Of a DNA stretch of 36,202 nt, positions 8,553 to 17,590 are shown piece after piece (position 1 is the first letter of the stretch; each line of letters begins with the position of its first letter). This DNA is from DAIMZM01 sp036733985. GTDB lineage: Bacteria; Bacillota; Dehalobacteriia; UBA4068. The notes beneath the pieces were generated by a model, which saw only the letters and a program-made list of their open reading frames with translations, was not told the origin of the DNA and ran no database searches. A program made the translations under genes and the position numbers. The DNA is taken from positions 1 through 36,202 of the forward strand of contig DAIMZM010000011.1 of the NCBI GenBank assembly GCA_036733985.1. The letters are read 5' to 3'.

Positions 8553-9230
8553 ATGCGGCAAATTTTTGTGGTTGAGGACGACGACAGCATCCGGGAAATG
8601 GTGATGTATGCCTTAACAACGGCAGGCTTTCAGGCGGAAGGGTTTGCCGACGGCGGCGATGTTTGGCCCGCCTTATCCCAGGGCGCGCCGTCCTTGATTT
8701 TACTGGACATCATGCTGCCCGGGGTTGACGGCCTCAGCATCCTCAAAAGGCTGAAACAGGCGGATCAATACCAGCGTATCCCCGTGATCATGCTCACGGC
8801 AAAAGGCGGCGAGCTGGACCGGATCAAGGGCCTGGACTTAGGCGCGGACGATTACATCACCAAGCCTTTTTCCGTGCTGGAGGTCATTTCCCGGGTCAAG
8901 GCGGTGCTGCGGCGCTCTGATGATCCCGGGCCAGGCAAAAACGAGCTGGCTGTGGCCGGCGTCGTCTTAAACAGCGATAAGCGCACGGTTTTCGCTGCCG
9001 GAGCAGCGGTCACGCTGACCTTCAAGGAATTCGAGCTGCTCCATTACCTGATGCTCAACGCCGGGATTGTGCTGAGCCGGGACAGGCTGCTGGAGCAGGT
9101 CTGGGGCTTCGACTATCATGGCGAGAGCCGCACGGTGGATATGCATATCAAATCCTTGCGGCAAAAGCTGGGGGTGGCAGGGGCCGCCATCACCACCGTA
9201 CGAAACGTGGGCTATAAAATCGGCGGGTAA
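8553..9230 (+). CDS. phoB: PhoB/PhoP-type response regulator (OmpR family)
   Basis: This is the transcription factor of the phosphate two-component system, 225 aa. The receiver domain (about 1-120) has the acidic pocket VVEDDD, the phospho-acceptor Asp52 in LLDIMLPG, Thr in MLTAKG and Lys in TKPF. The C-terminal winged helix (about 130-225) has FKEFELLHYLM, SRDRLLEQVWGF, the recognition helix RTVDMHIKSLRQKL and the wing TVRNVGYKI. It should bind the TTTACA repeats before pstS. The gene is called phoB in enteric bacteria and phoP in Bacillus; I cannot tell which name a curator would choose. Confidence 0.93.
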   Translation: MRQIFVVEDDDSIREMVMYALTTAGFQAEGFADGGDVWPALSQGAPSLILLDIMLPGVDGLSILKRLKQADQYQRIPVIMLTAKGGELDRIKGLDLGADDYITKPFSVLEVISRVKAVLRRSDDPGPGKNELAVAGVVLNSDKRTVFAAGAAVTLTFKEFELLHYLMLNAGIVLSRDRLLEQVWGFDYHGESRTVDMHIKSLRQKLGVAGAAITTVRNVGYKIGG

Positions 9231-9234
9231 CGGC

Positions 9235-10884
9235 ATGAGAAAACGGATCTATTTAAATATGGTTTTCCTGACCACGCTGGCGGTACTGTTTGCCGCGGCG
9301 CTGCTCTGCCTTGTTTTCTATGCCCAATTCGCCGTACAGGTGAAAGCGGATCTGCGGGAGCGGCTGCAGGTCTTTATGAACGACGATACGCCAAGCGCCC
9401 TCCGGGAGCTGGAGGACTATGCGCCCGCAGATCTCCGGGCAACCCTGATCCTGGCTGACGGCGGCGTGCGCTTTGACAGCGTATCGGATATCCGCAACCT
9501 GGAAAACCACCTTGAGCGGGAGGAAGTGGCGGAAGCGCTGGCCAGCGGCAGCGGTGAAAGCAGCCGCTATTCCAGCACATTGGGCCTGCGTACCTATTAT
9601 TATGCCATCCGGCTGGCCGACGGCAGCGTCCTGCGTTTCGCCAAAACCACCCATAGCCTGTGGGGGCTTTTTGCCGAGGCCTTGCCCATTGTTCTCGGGA
9701 TTGTGCTGGCCATCATGGCGGCGGGATATCTGTGGGCCGGCCGGCTCACCAAGGGGATCCTGGCCCCCATCAACCAGGTGGAGCTGGAGGGCGAGCTGAC
9801 CGCCCCCTATGACGAGCTGGCACCCTTTGTGCGGGCCATTGCCCGCCAGCGGGAAAAAATAGCGGAAGACTTTGCGGCCCTGCAAAAAAGCAACCACACC
9901 ATCCACGCCATCACGGAGAACATGAACGAAGGCGTGGTGATGGTGGGCGGCCAGGGCGCTATTCTCTCCATCAATAAAAGCGCAATCAGGATCTTTGACG
10001 CGGATCCCGCTCTGGAAGGGCGGCAGATCCGCGAGCTTTCACGGGATTTAACGCTGATGGCGGGCATACAAAGGGCGCTGTCCGGCAGCGCGGAAAACAT
10101 GACCTTTGCCAAGGACGGCAGGCTATACAATGTGCTGCTCAGCCCGGTGGCAAAAACAGGGGCCATCCTCTTTTTGCTGGACATCACGGAGAAAGCCCTG
10201 GCCGACCAGCGCCGCCGTGAGTTTTCAGCCAATGTCTCCCATGAACTGAAAACGCCGCTGACCAGCATTTACGGCAACGCGGAAATGCTTGCCGGCGGCG
10301 TGGTGAAAGACGGGGATCAACAGCGTTTTTATGAAAAAATCATGGACGAGGCGTCCCGGCTGATGACGCTGATCGAGGACATCATCATGCTTTCCGAGTT
10401 AGATGAAAAGGCGGATCCGCCGCAATTTGAAACCATAGACCTGGCGCAAGTAGCGGCGGCATGCCGGGAAGCCCTGGCGCAAAAGGCGGCGGCCTTTGCC
10501 GTCAGCCTGACGGTGCAGGGCGGGGGAACCCTATCCGGCAGCTCTGCCATGATCCATGAAATGCTTTACAATCTTATGGATAACGCGATTAAGTATAACA
10601 AGCCCGGGGGCTCGGTGTTGGTTGAGATTTCAGAAACCGCTGCAGGGACTAAGATTTATGTTACCGATACAGGCATCGGTATACCAGCGGTTGAGCAGGA
10701 GCGGGTTTTCGAGCGTTTTTACCGGGTGGATAAATCGCGGTCAAAGAAAACCGGCGGCACAGGGCTGGGGCTGGCCATTGTCAAACATATTGTTCTGGCC
10801 CATGACGGTATGATCAGGATTGTTAATACGGGTCAGACCGGCACAAAAATCGAAATCACGTTCAGTCCTCTGAAAGCACACTGA
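9235..10884 (+). CDS. phoR: PhoR-type sensor histidine kinase
   Basis: This membrane kinase would phosphorylate the adjacent response regulator, 549 aa. The start is the ATG at 9235, four bases after the regulator stop; a longer in-frame opening overlaps that gene and is not credible. There are two membrane helices (about 8-30 and 148-168) flanking an extracytoplasmic loop of about 115 residues, a short linker, a PAS domain (about 220-318), the HisKA dimerisation helix with phospho-His336 in SANVSHELKTPLTSI, and the ATPase domain with N-box MDNAIKYN, G1 DTGIGIP and G2 GGTGLGLAIVKH. This domain order matches PhoR. Confidence 0.93.
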   Translation: MRKRIYLNMVFLTTLAVLFAAALLCLVFYAQFAVQVKADLRERLQVFMNDDTPSALRELEDYAPADLRATLILADGGVRFDSVSDIRNLENHLEREEVAEALASGSGESSRYSSTLGLRTYYYAIRLADGSVLRFAKTTHSLWGLFAEALPIVLGIVLAIMAAGYLWAGRLTKGILAPINQVELEGELTAPYDELAPFVRAIARQREKIAEDFAALQKSNHTIHAITENMNEGVVMVGGQGAILSINKSAIRIFDADPALEGRQIRELSRDLTLMAGIQRALSGSAENMTFAKDGRLYNVLLSPVAKTGAILFLLDITEKALADQRRREFSANVSHELKTPLTSIYGNAEMLAGGVVKDGDQQRFYEKIMDEASRLMTLIEDIIMLSELDEKADPPQFETIDLAQVAAACREALAQKAAAFAVSLTVQGGGTLSGSSAMIHEMLYNLMDNAIKYNKPGGSVLVEISETAAGTKIYVTDTGIGIPAVEQERVFERFYRVDKSRSKKTGGTGLGLAIVKHIVLAHDGMIRIVNTGQTGTKIEITFSPLKAH

Positions 10885-10916
10885 AAACAGAAAAAGCCAT
10901 AACAAAGGGGAAGCGT

Positions 10917-11432
10917 ATGATAAACCGGGAAATCGAACAGTTAAGTAAAGCGGACTTGCTGCGGCTGATAGAGCTATACGCCAAAAACTGGCTGGCCATG
11001 GACGGCGTTTGGTTTCAGTCAATCGAACAGAAATTCGGCATGGATGAGGCCATGGCCCATGACCAAAACGCCTGGCGGCGTTTTACGGAAATAGAGGCCA
11101 AACGCATTAAAAAGTTTCTCAATCTCCCTGAGCGGGCGGGAATCCCCGGGCTGAAAAAGGCGCTGGCCTTCCGCTTTTACGCCAATATTAACCGCGATGA
11201 AATCATCGTCAAAGAGCGGACGCTGATTTACCGGACATTGGATTGCCGGGTGCAAAACGCCAGGAAAGAACAGGGGATGGCCTATCATCCCTGCAAATCC
11301 GTGGGCTTGATCGAATATACCTATTTTGCCAAAGCAATCGACGACCGCTTTTCCTGCGAAGCCCTTAGCTGCTACCCTGAGGTTACGGATACAACGTGTA
11401 ACTGTTCCTGGAAGTTTACCCTTGCGGAATAA
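10917..11432 (+). CDS. DUF6125-like protein, Cys-rich C-terminus
   Basis: The protein is a 171-aa soluble one with no signal peptide. I recognise the pattern LSKADLLRLIELYAKNWLAMDGVWFQ, an AWRRFTEIEAKRI segment, a DCRVQ.AR motif and a C-terminal run of Cys (HPCK, SCEALSC, TCNCSW) that matches uncharacterised proteins labelled DUF6125. The spacing of these Cys suggests a metal or cofactor site, but none is established to my knowledge. The gene starts 32 bp after phoR with no terminator between, so it may be cotranscribed with the phosphate operon. No clear terminator follows it. Confidence 0.7.
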   Translation: MINREIEQLSKADLLRLIELYAKNWLAMDGVWFQSIEQKFGMDEAMAHDQNAWRRFTEIEAKRIKKFLNLPERAGIPGLKKALAFRFYANINRDEIIVKERTLIYRTLDCRVQNARKEQGMAYHPCKSVGLIEYTYFAKAIDDRFSCEALSCYPEVTDTTCNCSWKFTLAE

Positions 11433-11468
11433 AAGCTTTATACTTGATCTTCTTACCCGCTTTCCTGC

Positions 11469-11912
11469 TTACGCAGGGGGTTCACATTCTTCCAAGCCGC
11501 AAAGGGAAGCAAACAGATCATATAATTCCGGCAGCGCTTTTTTCAAAGAAACCGGGCGCTTTTTATTGGCGTCGAAATAGCAGTGCCTGCTTTCTCCCAG
11601 AGCCCGCTGTTCACCGCTTTTGGCGTCGGTAATTTGATACCGGATCGTCATTCGGGTCTGGGTCAAGGCGGTTATGGCAACCCGGATCTGCACCGTGTCG
11701 TCAAAACGCACCATGGACTTGTATTCACAGGCTACGCCAAGCAGCGCGAAGTCGATTCCGGCGCGCACGGCGCGGTCATAGCCGAAACCCATTTGCGCCA
11801 TAAAATCCACCCGGGCCTCCTCCAGCCAGTGGATATAATTGGCGTGATGGATAATGCCCATCTGGTCGGTCTCATAGTAATGCGCTTTTCTGGAATATGG
11901 TTTGATATGCAT
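11469..11912 (-). CDS. YbgC/FcbC-type acyl-CoA thioesterase (hot-dog fold)
   Basis: The protein is a predicted cytosolic thioesterase of 147 aa cleaving acyl-CoA or a related thioester. The diagnostic motif YYETDQMGIIHHANYIHWLEEAR holds the catalytic Asp16. It is followed by FALLGVACEYKSMVRFDDTVQI and a C-terminal strand, as in the 4HBT family. An AAGGAAG sequence 8 nt upstream supports the ATG at 11912. It is convergent with the DUF6125 gene, with only about 36 bp between them and no obvious shared terminator. The physiological substrate is not indicated by the neighbours. Confidence 0.88.
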   Translation of the reverse strand: MHIKPYSRKAHYYETDQMGIIHHANYIHWLEEARVDFMAQMGFGYDRAVRAGIDFALLGVACEYKSMVRFDDTVQIRVAITALTQTRMTIRYQITDAKSGEQRALGESRHCYFDANKKRPVSLKKALPELYDLFASLCGLEECEPPA

Positions 11913-12242
11913 CAGGCGATCTTCCTTCTCTTAAATTTTGATTGGCTGCGTTTCTTCTATATAATCCGACTTTTTATTTGCCGGCTTCACATACCGGCAG
12001 GTGGCCCCGCATACCTGTTATATAGGCTTAGTATAGGCCGAGGCCTTTTGCCGGCTAAAATCCGGCGGCTGCTACTTATGCAAGCCATGTAACAGATTTC
12101 GCGAACTAGGGCCATAAACCTGCCGGGCGGGGTAATCTCATTGCCGCGCCGGCAAAACGGGCTTAATGCACCGCCGTTCCTGATTGGCTCATTCCGGCGG
12201 CCTTAAGTGAAGTTAAATTTTGGGATTATTTTCTGAAAAGTC

Positions 12243-12271
12243 TTGAAATAGAAGCTTATATGATGTATTAT
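12243..12271 (+). promoter_or_regulatory. Sigma-A-type promoter of the M14-DUF969-DUF979-M29 operon
   Basis: TTGAAA (12243-12248) and TATTAT (12266-12271) are 17 bp apart. Transcription would begin near 12278, giving a leader of about 120 nt. A second, weaker possibility uses TATACT at 12321-12326. Confidence 0.65.
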
Positions 12272-12281
12272 AGTGAGTGTA

Positions 12282-12306
12282 TTACAATGAATGAGTTACA
12301 ATGAAT
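12282..12306 (+). repeat. Two direct copies of TTACAATGAAT, putative operator
   Basis: The 11-bp sequence TTACAATGAAT occurs at 12282-12292 and 12296-12306 (14-bp period), followed by CTGATCTGATC. The copies sit at about +5 to +30 relative to the predicted transcription start, where a bound protein would block initiation or clearance. Confidence 0.6.
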
Positions 12307-12398
12307 CTGATCTGATCCCATATACTTTAGTACTCTGATAATAAAATTTATAATTTATTTATAATTATAATTATTATTTTAAGAAAGAGGTGCGTATT

Positions 12399-15300
12399 AT
12401 GGGTAGGGGAAGCAGAATCCAGATTCTTCTGGATCAAGGCGCTGATCCTGAGTTAAGCAGGTTTGGCGTGGAATTGGCGATGCTGCTGGGCTTTCACTCG
12501 GTAGCCATGGAATTCCCGGTATGCACAGACGCCCCAGGGCAGGAACCGGACGGAGATATCCGGTATCTTCATCCCGTCTGGGGCAAGGAGCCGGGTTTTT
12601 CTATCTGCAGCAATGGCAAGGGCCTTGAAATCGCCCTGGGCGGCCCGGAAGATTTCGCGCCCTGCCTGGCCAGCCTGTCCCAGGATTTTAAGGCCTACCT
12701 GGGCCGGGATATCTGCGACCGGCGGGTGGCTGAGCCGGAGGGGTATATCGCCGGCAGCGAACATACCCGGCCTTTCCCCCATTTCGACCAGCGGCGCCAG
12801 CGGGGGCTGGAAAGCCTGTTCAGCGACGGCCTGCTGCTGCAGGACACGGATGAGGATTTGCTGCCGGACACAGCGGATTTTGCGATTATCCTCCCTGATG
12901 CCGCCGATTTCAGCGTGATCTCGGCAGCCTGCGATTTTGCGGCCCGTTTCGGCATGGAAACGGTGGCCTATACCTATCCCATGGTCTGCTTTGAGCAAAA
13001 CGGCGGCGGTAACCGGGTGCTTTTCACCGGCGAGCCGCTATTTTCCGTTTCACTGGGGCAAAACGCCGACGGCCTGGAGATCCGCATCAACGGCCAGGGC
13101 CGGGAACTGGCCGAGGGCGCGGCCGCCTTTTGCCAGAGCTTCCCCATCCAGGGCGAGCACTACGACTGGCAGCGCTATCTGCTGGAAATGATCGACAGCC
13201 TGGCCATGGAAAACCTGGACGGCCAGCTGGCTTATTTACAAGCCTACCGCCCGGAGCTGGGCGAAGGGCCGGTATGCTATTTTTCGCCAGAGGTGGAGCA
13301 GCGGGGCAAGACCCTGGCCGACGCTTTCCCCGGCGTGGAATTCCGCAATTACAAAGGTTTAAAAGAGGTCTGGCACAAGGAATATCCCATCCCCTGGGAA
13401 GTAGATATTTATCAGCGGCTCCTCACCGAACAGGTGCTGCCGCAGCTGCAGCCGGGGGACCGGGTGGAAATTTTCGGCGCTCTCAGCGAGGAAGAGGAAT
13501 TGCGCACCCGCACTGTGCTCCGGCTCAACCGCCAGCTGGCCAAGAAAGGCGTGAAGGTGGAGCGGCACCAGCTGATCTGCGCCTATAAGCAGGGCTTCAG
13601 CTGGCTCGCCGAAGCGGTGCTGCCGCAGCTGCCGCCCTTGGGTGAGATCGGCAAGATCCGCATCGCCTTTAAGGCTTTCCTGCCGGAAGGGGTCACGGAA
13701 TGGTTCGACGAGCCCGGCGCCACGCCCAATTACAACAATATCTATAACAACGACCCTGATAAATGGTATGATCTGGCCATCCGTTATCTGCAGGAGCTTT
13801 ATCCCATCGACGATCTGCTGGGGCAGAAGCTGGGTATCTCCCGGGAACAGATCGAATTTGTGGAATACAAGGGCGACCGGGACATCACCTATTTGGTGAC
13901 CGTTTTCGACCGGGAGGAGCGGCTGCTGCTGGAGACCGATTACAAAGCCGCCTGGTTCACCCGCACCTATCTGGACGCCTATCCCCAGATGGGCCTGGTG
14001 CATCCGGCCAGCGGCTACCTGACGGTTTACCGCAACGGCCAGCTGCTGCTGGATCAGCGGATCGACACGGACACCACTTCGGTGTGGAATATCTACCAGC
14101 AGGAGATCCTGCCCGCCTGCCGGGACCATATCGCCGCCAAATGCAACGGCAAGCCGCTGGCCGGCGGCCAGCCTTATTTCGGGCAAATGTATTTCGATCT
14201 GCGCTTGAGCGAGCCGGATTACCGGCTGCCCTTCCGGGAGGATTTGATCTCTTCCCTGGATGCGCTGCACGAGGACATCTACTTCGCCGGCACGGATTTC
14301 TTCAAGATCTACGGGCTGCAGAATGCCGGCCAGGCCCTGGACGCGCCGGGCCTGATCCTGCCGGATATCAAAAAATCCACCGGCCGGCCCTACTTTGCTT
14401 TCACCATGTATGACGTGGCTGCCCCCGCCCCTGCCATTCAGGCGGGAGAGCGGGAGATTTCCGCGCTGTTTGACAAAAATTCGGTAAACCTGCGCATCAG
14501 CCGCGTCCGCCGGGTGGCGGGGCGCTGGCAGGTGGAGATCCAGGCGGAAGATTTGCGGCAGACAGGGGATCCGGCGGAGCTGGCTAAGCTGCTGACCGCT
14601 TACAGCCAGCTGCTGGAACAGGGGGCGCTCAGCCTGTCCCAGGGCTTCAGCGGCGTATCCCGCATCAGCTTCCAGGCCCCGGGCTTGCCTGAAATCAGCG
14701 CCGCCGTCCAGGAAATGCCCCATCCGGTCAAGGATCTGGATATCCGGGATGTGGACATCATGGAAGGCGTCCTCATCGGCTACCAGCAGTACCTGCGGAT
14801 CATCAGTCAGCTGCGGCGGGTGCCCGGCCTGGCCGTCTATAAGGCGGCCACCAGCTACCAGGGCCGGGACATCTACGCCACCGAGCTGCTGCCGGATTGG
14901 CCCGGCTACATCTCCCGGACCAAGCGGATCAGCAGCATGCCGGCGGAGCTGCTGAACGGCAGGCATCACGCCAACGAGGTGTCCTCCACCAACGCCATCC
15001 TGATGCTGCTCAAGGAATTGCTGACCAACGCCGATTTCCAGAACCTGCCGGAGCGCCTCAATCTGGCGCTGATCCCCATGGAGAACGCCGACGGCGCGGC
15101 CATCCATTATCAGCTGCAGGAGCGGAATCCTTATTGGAAGCTGCATGTGGCCCGCTTCAATGCCATCGGCAAAGAATTCTATTACGAGTATTTCAATTAC
15201 AACACCATCCACAGCGAAGCCCTGGCCCTGACCCGCATGTGGTGGCGGTTGCTGCCGGATGTGGTGATCGACGACCACGGCGTGCCCACCCATGAATGGG

Positions 15301-15866
15301 ATCAGCAGTATTCCGGCTATACCTCGCCGGCCTTCAAGGGCTTCTGGCTGCCCCGCGCCCAGCTCTACGGCTATTACGTCCTGCCCGAGGAGCCGGTCTA
15401 TGAATGGAACGTCAAGCTGAACCAGCAGATGGCGGCGGCTGTCTCCGATCTGATCGCCACGGATCCGGACTTTGATTACCACAACCAGGAGCGGCTGGAC
15501 CGCTTCAACAAATACGCCCACAACTGGCTGCCCCAGCTTTTCCCCGCGGAATTCGAGCGCAATATGATCAACACCTGGGTGCGCCGGCCCTTCAGCGAAT
15601 CGGAGCGGTATTCCTCGGTACGCATCCCCTGGATCACCGCCTCCGCTTATGTTTCCGAGGTGACGGACGAAACCGCAAGGGACGATTTTCTGGAGATGAT
15701 CGCCAACACCCATAAGCTGCAGGACCTGGGCATCATCCGGCTGATGATGAACAGTGGCTGTGTTTACCGGAAGCAGGCGGAGCTTGCTCCCGGCTCCCTC
15801 TCTCTGGCTCTGATCAGAAAACGGCCGGTAATCGGCTGCTGGCCGCCTGATTCGGGTAACGCTTAA
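12399..15866 (+). CDS. Large M14-like zinc peptidase with long N-terminal extension
   Basis: This is a predicted cytosolic metallopeptidase of 1155 aa, several times the size of a usual M14 catalytic domain. I chose the ATG at 12399 because AGAGGTG lies about 7 nt upstream; an in-frame GTG at 12390 falls inside that ribosome binding site. The catalytic part is C-terminal: HHANE (H857, E860) gives the HxxE zinc pair and DDHG (H960) the third ligand. The first 250 residues hold two related segments (about 10-110 and 155-265; see findings). The middle 500 residues are unassigned. There is no signal peptide. It heads an operon with a transporter pair and an M29 peptidase, so it may process an imported peptide-like compound. 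Confidence 0.8.
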   Translation: MGRGSRIQILLDQGADPELSRFGVELAMLLGFHSVAMEFPVCTDAPGQEPDGDIRYLHPVWGKEPGFSICSNGKGLEIALGGPEDFAPCLASLSQDFKAYLGRDICDRRVAEPEGYIAGSEHTRPFPHFDQRRQRGLESLFSDGLLLQDTDEDLLPDTADFAIILPDAADFSVISAACDFAARFGMETVAYTYPMVCFEQNGGGNRVLFTGEPLFSVSLGQNADGLEIRINGQGRELAEGAAAFCQSFPIQGEHYDWQRYLLEMIDSLAMENLDGQLAYLQAYRPELGEGPVCYFSPEVEQRGKTLADAFPGVEFRNYKGLKEVWHKEYPIPWEVDIYQRLLTEQVLPQLQPGDRVEIFGALSEEEELRTRTVLRLNRQLAKKGVKVERHQLICAYKQGFSWLAEAVLPQLPPLGEIGKIRIAFKAFLPEGVTEWFDEPGATPNYNNIYNNDPDKWYDLAIRYLQELYPIDDLLGQKLGISREQIEFVEYKGDRDITYLVTVFDREERLLLETDYKAAWFTRTYLDAYPQMGLVHPASGYLTVYRNGQLLLDQRIDTDTTSVWNIYQQEILPACRDHIAAKCNGKPLAGGQPYFGQMYFDLRLSEPDYRLPFREDLISSLDALHEDIYFAGTDFFKIYGLQNAGQALDAPGLILPDIKKSTGRPYFAFTMYDVAAPAPAIQAGEREISALFDKNSVNLRISRVRRVAGRWQVEIQAEDLRQTGDPAELAKLLTAYSQLLEQGALSLSQGFSGVSRISFQAPGLPEISAAVQEMPHPVKDLDIRDVDIMEGVLIGYQQYLRIISQLRRVPGLAVYKAATSYQGRDIYATELLPDWPGYISRTKRISSMPAELLNGRHHANEVSSTNAILMLLKELLTNADFQNLPERLNLALIPMENADGAAIHYQLQERNPYWKLHVARFNAIGKEFYYEYFNYNTIHSEALALTRMWWRLLPDVVIDDHGVPTHEWDQQYSGYTSPAFKGFWLPRAQLYGYYVLPEEPVYEWNVKLNQQMAAAVSDLIATDPDFDYHNQERLDRFNKYAHNWLPQLFPAEFERNMINTWVRRPFSESERYSSVRIPWITASAYVSEVTDETARDDFLEMIANTHKLQDLGIIRLMMNSGCVYRKQAELAPGSLSLALIRKRPVIGCWPPDSGNA

Positions 15867-15889
15867 TTATTTTATAAGGAGGTCGAAGT

Positions 15890-16606
15890 ATGGAGTACAT
15901 CAAGCTGCTAGGTATCCTCATCGTCATCCTCGGTTTCGCCTTCAAGCTGGACGCTATTCTCATCATCATCGCCGCTGCCATTGTCACGGCGCTGACCGGC
16001 GGGTTGGGCGTAGAGGGACTGCTTACGACCCTGGGCACATCCTTCGTGGCCAACCGGGCCATGACCATCTTTATCCTGATCATGCTGGTGGTGGGCACCC
16101 TGGAACGCAACGGCCTGAACGAGGCGGCCGCCAAGCTGATCGGCAAGGTCAAAGGCAGCACCCCCGGCATGATCATCGGCACTTATGGCGTACTCCGGGG
16201 CGTACTGGCCGCCTTCAATGTGAGCCTGGGCGGCGTGGCCGGTTTTGTCCGGCCGGTGGTGATGCCCATGAGCGAAGGCGCGATTCAGGCCAAAGGGCTT
16301 ACCGCCAACCCGGAACATATCGAAAAGGTCAAAGGCATGTCCTCGGGCATGGAGAACGTGGCCTGGTTCTTCTGCCAAGTGCTGTTCGTGGGCGGCGCCG
16401 GCGGCCTGCTGGTCCAGTCCACCCTGGCCCCCTTGGGCTACCAGGTAGAGCTGCTGGATCTGGCTATTGTGGAGATCCCGGTGGGGATCGTCGCGGTGTT
16501 GGCCGGCATCCTCTTTTATTACTTCCGGGATAAGGCGCTCTGCAAAAAGTATTATGGCGCTCAGGCATTCAGCGGAGCCAAGCCCATCAAAGAAAAAGCG
16601 GAATAA
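15890..16606 (+). CDS. DUF969 family membrane subunit (annotated 5-oxoproline transporter family)
   Basis: The protein is a 238-aa membrane one with about five or six hydrophobic segments. The N-terminus (MEYIKLLGILIVILGFAFK) and the motifs ANRAMTIFILIMLVVGTLERNGL and GVLRGVLAAFNVSLGGVAGFVRPVV match DUF969. Proteins of this family occur paired with DUF979 proteins and are named 5-oxoproline transporter subunits in some databases; that name is known to me, not derived here. AAGGAGG at 15876-15882 supports the start. It follows the M14 gene by 23 bp and precedes its DUF979 partner by 12 bp. The true substrate in this operon could instead be a peptide product. Confidence 0.85.
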   Translation: MEYIKLLGILIVILGFAFKLDAILIIIAAAIVTALTGGLGVEGLLTTLGTSFVANRAMTIFILIMLVVGTLERNGLNEAAAKLIGKVKGSTPGMIIGTYGVLRGVLAAFNVSLGGVAGFVRPVVMPMSEGAIQAKGLTANPEHIEKVKGMSSGMENVAWFFCQVLFVGGAGGLLVQSTLAPLGYQVELLDLAIVEIPVGIVAVLAGILFYYFRDKALCKKYYGAQAFSGAKPIKEKAE

Positions 16607-16618
16607 GGAGGGGACCAT

Positions 16619-17566
16619 ATGGAATTCTTCACATCGCCGGACATCACGCTTAGCGTCAAGCTATTGGAAATCATCTATATCATTATGGGCCTCATCTGCA
16701 TCTATGTGGGCGTAAAGAACGCCAGGGACAAAGAAAACCTTTCCCGGCTGGGCACGGCGGTCTTCTGGTGCTCCTTAGGCGTTGTGTTGGCTATAGGCCG
16801 CTGGCTGCCGCCCATAGTCAACGGCGGCCTGGTCATCCTCATGACCATCCCGGCCATTTTGCGCAAGGTCAAGGTGGGCAAAACCAACGCCCCCAGCAAA
16901 GAAAGCGTCAAAACGTCTTTTAACAAGATCGGCATGAAAATCTTCCTCCCCACCTTGAGCATTGGTATTTTCGCCCTGATCTTCGCCATCTTCACCAAAT
17001 TAGGCGCCCTGGTGGGCATCGGCGTGGGCGTGATCGTAGCCATTATCCTGCTGATCGCCTTCGACGCCAATACCAATAAGCCCAAAACCTTCATGACCGA
17101 CGCGGAGCGCCTGCTCTCCCTGGTAGGGCCCCTGAGCATGCTGCCGATGCTGCTGGCCTCCCTGGGCGCCATCTTCACCGCCGCCGGCGTGGGCGACGTT
17201 ATCGCGGGCCTGGTGGGCAATATCATTCCCCAGGGCAATATGACCGTGGGCATCATCGTCTATGCCTTGGGTATGATGATCTTCACCATGATCATGGGCA
17301 ACGCCTTCGCCGCCATCACCGTGATGACCGTGGGCATTGGCGCGCCTTTTGTCCTGGCCCTGGGCGGCAACCCGGTCAGCGTGGGCATGCTGGCCCTCAC
17401 CTGCGGCTACTGCGGCACGCTCTGCACCCCCATGGCCGCTAATTTCAATATCGTGCCCGTGGCCCTGCTGGAAATGAAGGACCGCTTCGGCGTCATCAAG
17501 CAGCAGGTGCCTATCGCCCTGTTCCTCATCGTTTTCCAGATCATCTATATGCTGATCGTTGCTTAA
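16619..17566 (+). CDS. DUF979 family membrane subunit (annotated 5-oxoproline transporter family)
   Basis: The protein has 315 aa with about nine hydrophobic helices. It is the expected partner of the preceding DUF969 protein; the two together probably form one secondary carrier. Recognisable parts are SVKLLEIIYIIMGLICIYVG, GTAVFWCSLGVVLAIGRWLP, a loop of charged residues at about 75-95, and a C-terminal TCGYCGTLCTPMAANFN segment rich in Cys, Gly and Pro, which could line the transport path. AAGGAGG precedes the ATG at 16619. It is separated from the M29 gene by a GC-rich hairpin. Confidence 0.85.
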   Translation: MEFFTSPDITLSVKLLEIIYIIMGLICIYVGVKNARDKENLSRLGTAVFWCSLGVVLAIGRWLPPIVNGGLVILMTIPAILRKVKVGKTNAPSKESVKTSFNKIGMKIFLPTLSIGIFALIFAIFTKLGALVGIGVGVIVAIILLIAFDANTNKPKTFMTDAERLLSLVGPLSMLPMLLASLGAIFTAAGVGDVIAGLVGNIIPQGNMTVGIIVYALGMMIFTMIMGNAFAAITVMTVGIGAPFVLALGGNPVSVGMLALTCGYCGTLCTPMAANFNIVPVALLEMKDRFGVIKQQVPIALFLIVFQIIYMLIVA

Positions 17567-17590
17567 ATCCATTCTGATCAGCTGCCGACA

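Larger units (their letters stand above)
11913..12398. other. Intergenic region upstream of the M14 operon
   Basis: About 490 bp lie between the divergent thioesterase and M14 operon. The left half (about 11980-12230) is GC-rich with short inverted repeats (for example GCCGG...CCGGC near 12050) but nothing I recognise as an RNA family. The right half holds the promoter at 12243-12271, direct repeats at 12282-12306, a tandem CTGAT pair at 12307-12316 and a block of about 45 bp that is almost pure A/T (about 12337-12381) before the ribosome binding site. Confidence 0.6.

Noticed and set aside
11980..12230. A small RNA gene or short coding gene in the GC-rich part of the intergenic region
   Set aside because: Short inverted repeats are present, but no promoter-terminator pair, no ribosome binding site and no recognised RNA family.
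13359..15713. A 784-codon open frame antisense to the large M14-like peptidase
   Set aside because: Its product is a Gly/His/Gln/Val-rich mirror of a GC-rich gene, with no ribosome binding site or known motif. The plus-strand gene has clear zinc motifs and an operon context.
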